Shown: piece after piece, positions 14,053-15,509 of the stretch | Numbering within the stretch: the stretch's first letter is position 1 | Layout of the letters: every line of letters begins with the position of its first letter | Assembly: GCA_964541725.1 (NCBI GenBank) | Contig: CAZIQG010000025.1 | Location: 1-15,509, forward strand | Reading direction: 5' to 3' | Source of the DNA: JAGOUY01 sp964541725 | Lineage (GTDB): Bacteria > Patescibacteriota > Patescibacteriia > 2-12-FULL-60-25 | DNA: 15,509 nt | Position numbers and translations under genes: made by a program | The notes under the pieces: model-generated | Seen by the model: only the letters and a program-made list of their open reading frames with translations | Databases searched by the model: none | Told to the model about the DNA's origin: nothing

Positions 14053-14748
14053 ATGGATGCTATTATTCTTGCCGCTGGTCGGGGAACGCGTTTACGGCCC
14101 TTAACCGACACAGTTCCGAAGCCTCTTATTCCTATTGCGGGGAAGGGAACACTCGTGCGTATTTTGGATAATCTGCCTCCGGCGGTGAGTCGTGTGATTA
14201 TTGTGGTTGGATATTTGGGGGATGCGATTAGGGCTGAAATTGGCGATCATTCGCAGAACCGGACGGTTGAATATGTTGCTCAAGAGGTATTGGATGGAAC
14301 GGGGGGAGCGTTGCGTTGGGCACGTCCACTGATACGATCGGAGCGGTTTTTGGTGTTGATGGGGGATGATTTGTATGCGGCGCGCGATCTCGAGCGGTTG
14401 ACGGAGTGTGAGCGCGCTGTTTTAGTGCAAACAAAAGAGCTTTTTAAAGATGGAATGGATGTTTGGAGTGTGAAGGATGGAAAATTGGTTGATCTTGTCG
14501 TTGGCAATAAAGGCGATAAAGGGGTCACGAATCCTGGCGCGTATGTGTTGGGCCATGAATGGTTTGAGACGGAGCCTGTGCTAACGCCAGGAAAAACGGA
14601 TGAATGGTCTATTCCGCATGCAATTCCTCAGTTGCTTCAGGAGCACCCCTTCCAAGCGGTTGAAGCCACCTTTTGGCAGATGTGTGGGACATTTGAGGAG
14701 CTTGCCGAAGCAGAGCGGATTTTGGGGCAACAGGAGAAGGAGGTGTAG
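14053..14748 (+). CDS. Sugar-1-phosphate nucleotidylyltransferase
   Basis: A 231-residue member of the NTP_transferase family, which joins a nucleoside monophosphate to a sugar-1-phosphate. The signature DAIILAAGRGTRLRPLT (2-18) with KPLIPIAGK (23-31) is complete. VVGYLGDAIRAEIG (51-64), DGTGGALRWA (81-90), the metal-site MGDDLY (103-108) and a final GTFEELAEAERIL segment, similar to the closing helix of UTP/GTP-type enzymes, follow. The length fits the core domain without the left-handed helix of GlmU. The second half (DEWSIPHAIPQLLQ, 183-196) resembles the EYYLTDA region of UDP-sugar and UDP-GlcNAc pyrophosphorylases. The nucleotide and sugar cannot be assigned. It lies 9 bases after prfA and may share its transcript. 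It could feed the nearby glycan pathway, but that is inference. Confidence 0.85.
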   Translation: MDAIILAAGRGTRLRPLTDTVPKPLIPIAGKGTLVRILDNLPPAVSRVIIVVGYLGDAIRAEIGDHSQNRTVEYVAQEVLDGTGGALRWARPLIRSERFLVLMGDDLYAARDLERLTECERAVLVQTKELFKDGMDVWSVKDGKLVDLVVGNKGDKGVTNPGAYVLGHEWFETEPVLTPGKTDEWSIPHAIPQLLQEHPFQAVEATFWQMCGTFEELAEAERILGQQEKEV

Positions 14749-14798
14749 ACAGTCCTCGTCGATAAAAGAGAGTGGCGCCAGACCCATACGGTATTTGG

Positions 14799-14833
14799 TA
14801 ATACTCGATACCCGATACCCGATACTGTATACT
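14799..14833 (+). repeat. Heptanucleotide tandem repeat with ATAC core
   Basis: Five consecutive heptads share the centre ATAC: TAATACT, CGATACC, CGATACC, CGATACT and GTATACT. The two central copies are identical. They fill the short gap between the nucleotidyltransferase and the last gene, and the final copy contains TATACT, a likely -10 box. Confidence 0.8.
14805..14833 (+). promoter_or_regulatory. Candidate promoter for the last gene, built from the repeat
   Basis: TCGATA (14805-14810, 4/6 match to a -35) and TATACT (14828-14833) are 17 bases apart, and the ATG is ten bases after the -10 box. The spacer is repeat sequence, so a gain or loss of one heptad would change the spacing by seven bases. 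Confidence 0.4.
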
Positions 14834-14843
14834 GTCCTTTGAT

Positions 14844-15509
14844 ATGCCCATGCGCGCTTCTCGTCAGGATCTTGGAACCCATGTGGGGCGCGTGATTTTT
14901 AAAGCACAAGCAACGTCAAAAGCGATTGAAAAAAAACTCTCTGCTCTTCCGGCGGATAAATTGAAGGCGGCGATGGAGCGTCGTGGATTGGGAGATGTGT
15001 CGGTGAAAAAATTGTCAGAGGTATTGTCGGGGAAGGATAAGGTTGGAATGAAACAGCATGATTTACGACGCGCGGTGGAAGCGTTGCAAGAAGTTGGGGT
15101 GGCGAAAGAAGTCCGTACGGCTAGCCAAATGGTCCAGACGGCGGCTCAGGAAATTCAGAAGGGGAATGGACTTAGGAGTATTGATCCAGGGAAACGGTTA
15201 TTAAAAAACGTGAATGATGTGGGGGCGCAACGACAGCTTGAAGAGCAGATGATGCGTAGCCAGGGTCGAGGTGAACCGGTTGGGATTATGGAGAAAGTCC
15301 GAGGGGTGATTGGTTCGATGCAGCGGGCAAATAAGGATGGGGCTGGGATGACTAAAGCGATGGAGATATTAGCGGCTAATCCGGAAGCGCATGTATCGGG
15401 GGAAGACCAGGGTGGGATTAGGGGGTTACGCCATTCAATCCGCCAAGCGCTTGGAATTCAGCAGGATCATAAGGCGACCGTGAATGTGGTGAAGAAGGCG
15501 AATGAATAA
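14844..15509 (+). CDS. Uncharacterised charged helical protein
   Basis: A complete 221-residue protein; its TAA is the last codon of the window. I do not recognise the family. It has no signal peptide, no membrane segment and no cysteine, and is rich in Lys, Arg, Gln, Glu, Ala and Gly, with several likely amphipathic helices (for example about residues 24-46, 70-105 and 128-142). Gly-rich joints such as GRGEPVG (about 141-147) and KDGAGM separate the helices. The overall charge looks basic, so nucleic-acid binding or a structural role is possible but unproven. A second in-frame ATG two codons later could be the start instead. It stands apart from the nucleotidyltransferase gene across a 95-base gap that holds a repeat and a candidate promoter. 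Confidence 0.7.
   Translation: MPMRASRQDLGTHVGRVIFKAQATSKAIEKKLSALPADKLKAAMERRGLGDVSVKKLSEVLSGKDKVGMKQHDLRRAVEALQEVGVAKEVRTASQMVQTAAQEIQKGNGLRSIDPGKRLLKNVNDVGAQRQLEEQMMRSQGRGEPVGIMEKVRGVIGSMQRANKDGAGMTKAMEILAANPEAHVSGEDQGGIRGLRHSIRQALGIQQDHKATVNVVKKANE

Noticed and set aside
14799..14833. CRISPR array
   Set aside because: The units are 7 bases and directly adjacent, without spacers, and no cas gene is present.

Overview
The window looks like a chromosomal segment of a small-genome bacterium, most plausibly a member of the Candidate Phyla Radiation (Patescibacteria). This is inference. It rests on the near absence of Shine-Dalgarno sequences before start codons, on TATACT-like boxes placed almost directly before several starts (leaderless or very short-leader transcripts), on the compact rpmE-prfA order with no prmC next to prfA, and on an envelope-sugar island dominated by family 2 glycosyltransferases. 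The genetic code appears standard: the long coding frames contain no in-frame TGA, and stops are TAA, TAG and one TGA.

Layout. Positions 1-1590 (minus) hold a polytopic GT-C-type membrane protein that runs off the left edge. A roughly 370-base intergenic region rich in inverted repeats separates it from a divergent RhlE-type DEAD-box RNA helicase (1965-3350, plus), which ends at a strong bidirectional terminator shared with a convergent type II NADH dehydrogenase-like flavoprotein (3400-4572, minus). Next comes a minus-strand nucleotide-sugar block: glucose-1-phosphate cytidylyltransferase (6254-7060), CDP-glucose 4,6-dehydratase (5103-6146) and a short RmlC-like epimerase-family protein (4656-5093). 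Divergent from it is a plus-strand run of three glycosyltransferase genes (7114-11025); the middle protein contains two complete GT2 domains. A second minus-strand sugar block follows: an RmlC-like cupin (11030-11578) and an RmlD-like reductase (11588-12436). The right end is plus-strand: ribosomal protein L31 (rpmE), an intrinsic terminator, release factor 1 (prfA), a sugar-1-phosphate nucleotidylyltransferase, and an unrecognised charged helical protein whose stop codon is the last base of the window.

How the genes fit together. RfbF and RfbG analogues convert glucose-1-phosphate to CDP-4-keto-6-deoxyglucose. The two RmlC-like proteins and the RmlD-like reductase could epimerise and reduce this intermediate to a CDP-6-deoxyhexose, by analogy with the dTDP-rhamnose route. 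The GT2 enzymes (four catalytic domains in three proteins) would then build a surface glycan, with the GT-C protein possibly acting on a lipid-linked donor at the outer face of the membrane. No RmlA/RmlB pair, flippase or polymerase is seen here, so the pathway in the window is incomplete. No tRNA, rRNA, CRISPR array, insertion sequence or phage gene was recognised.
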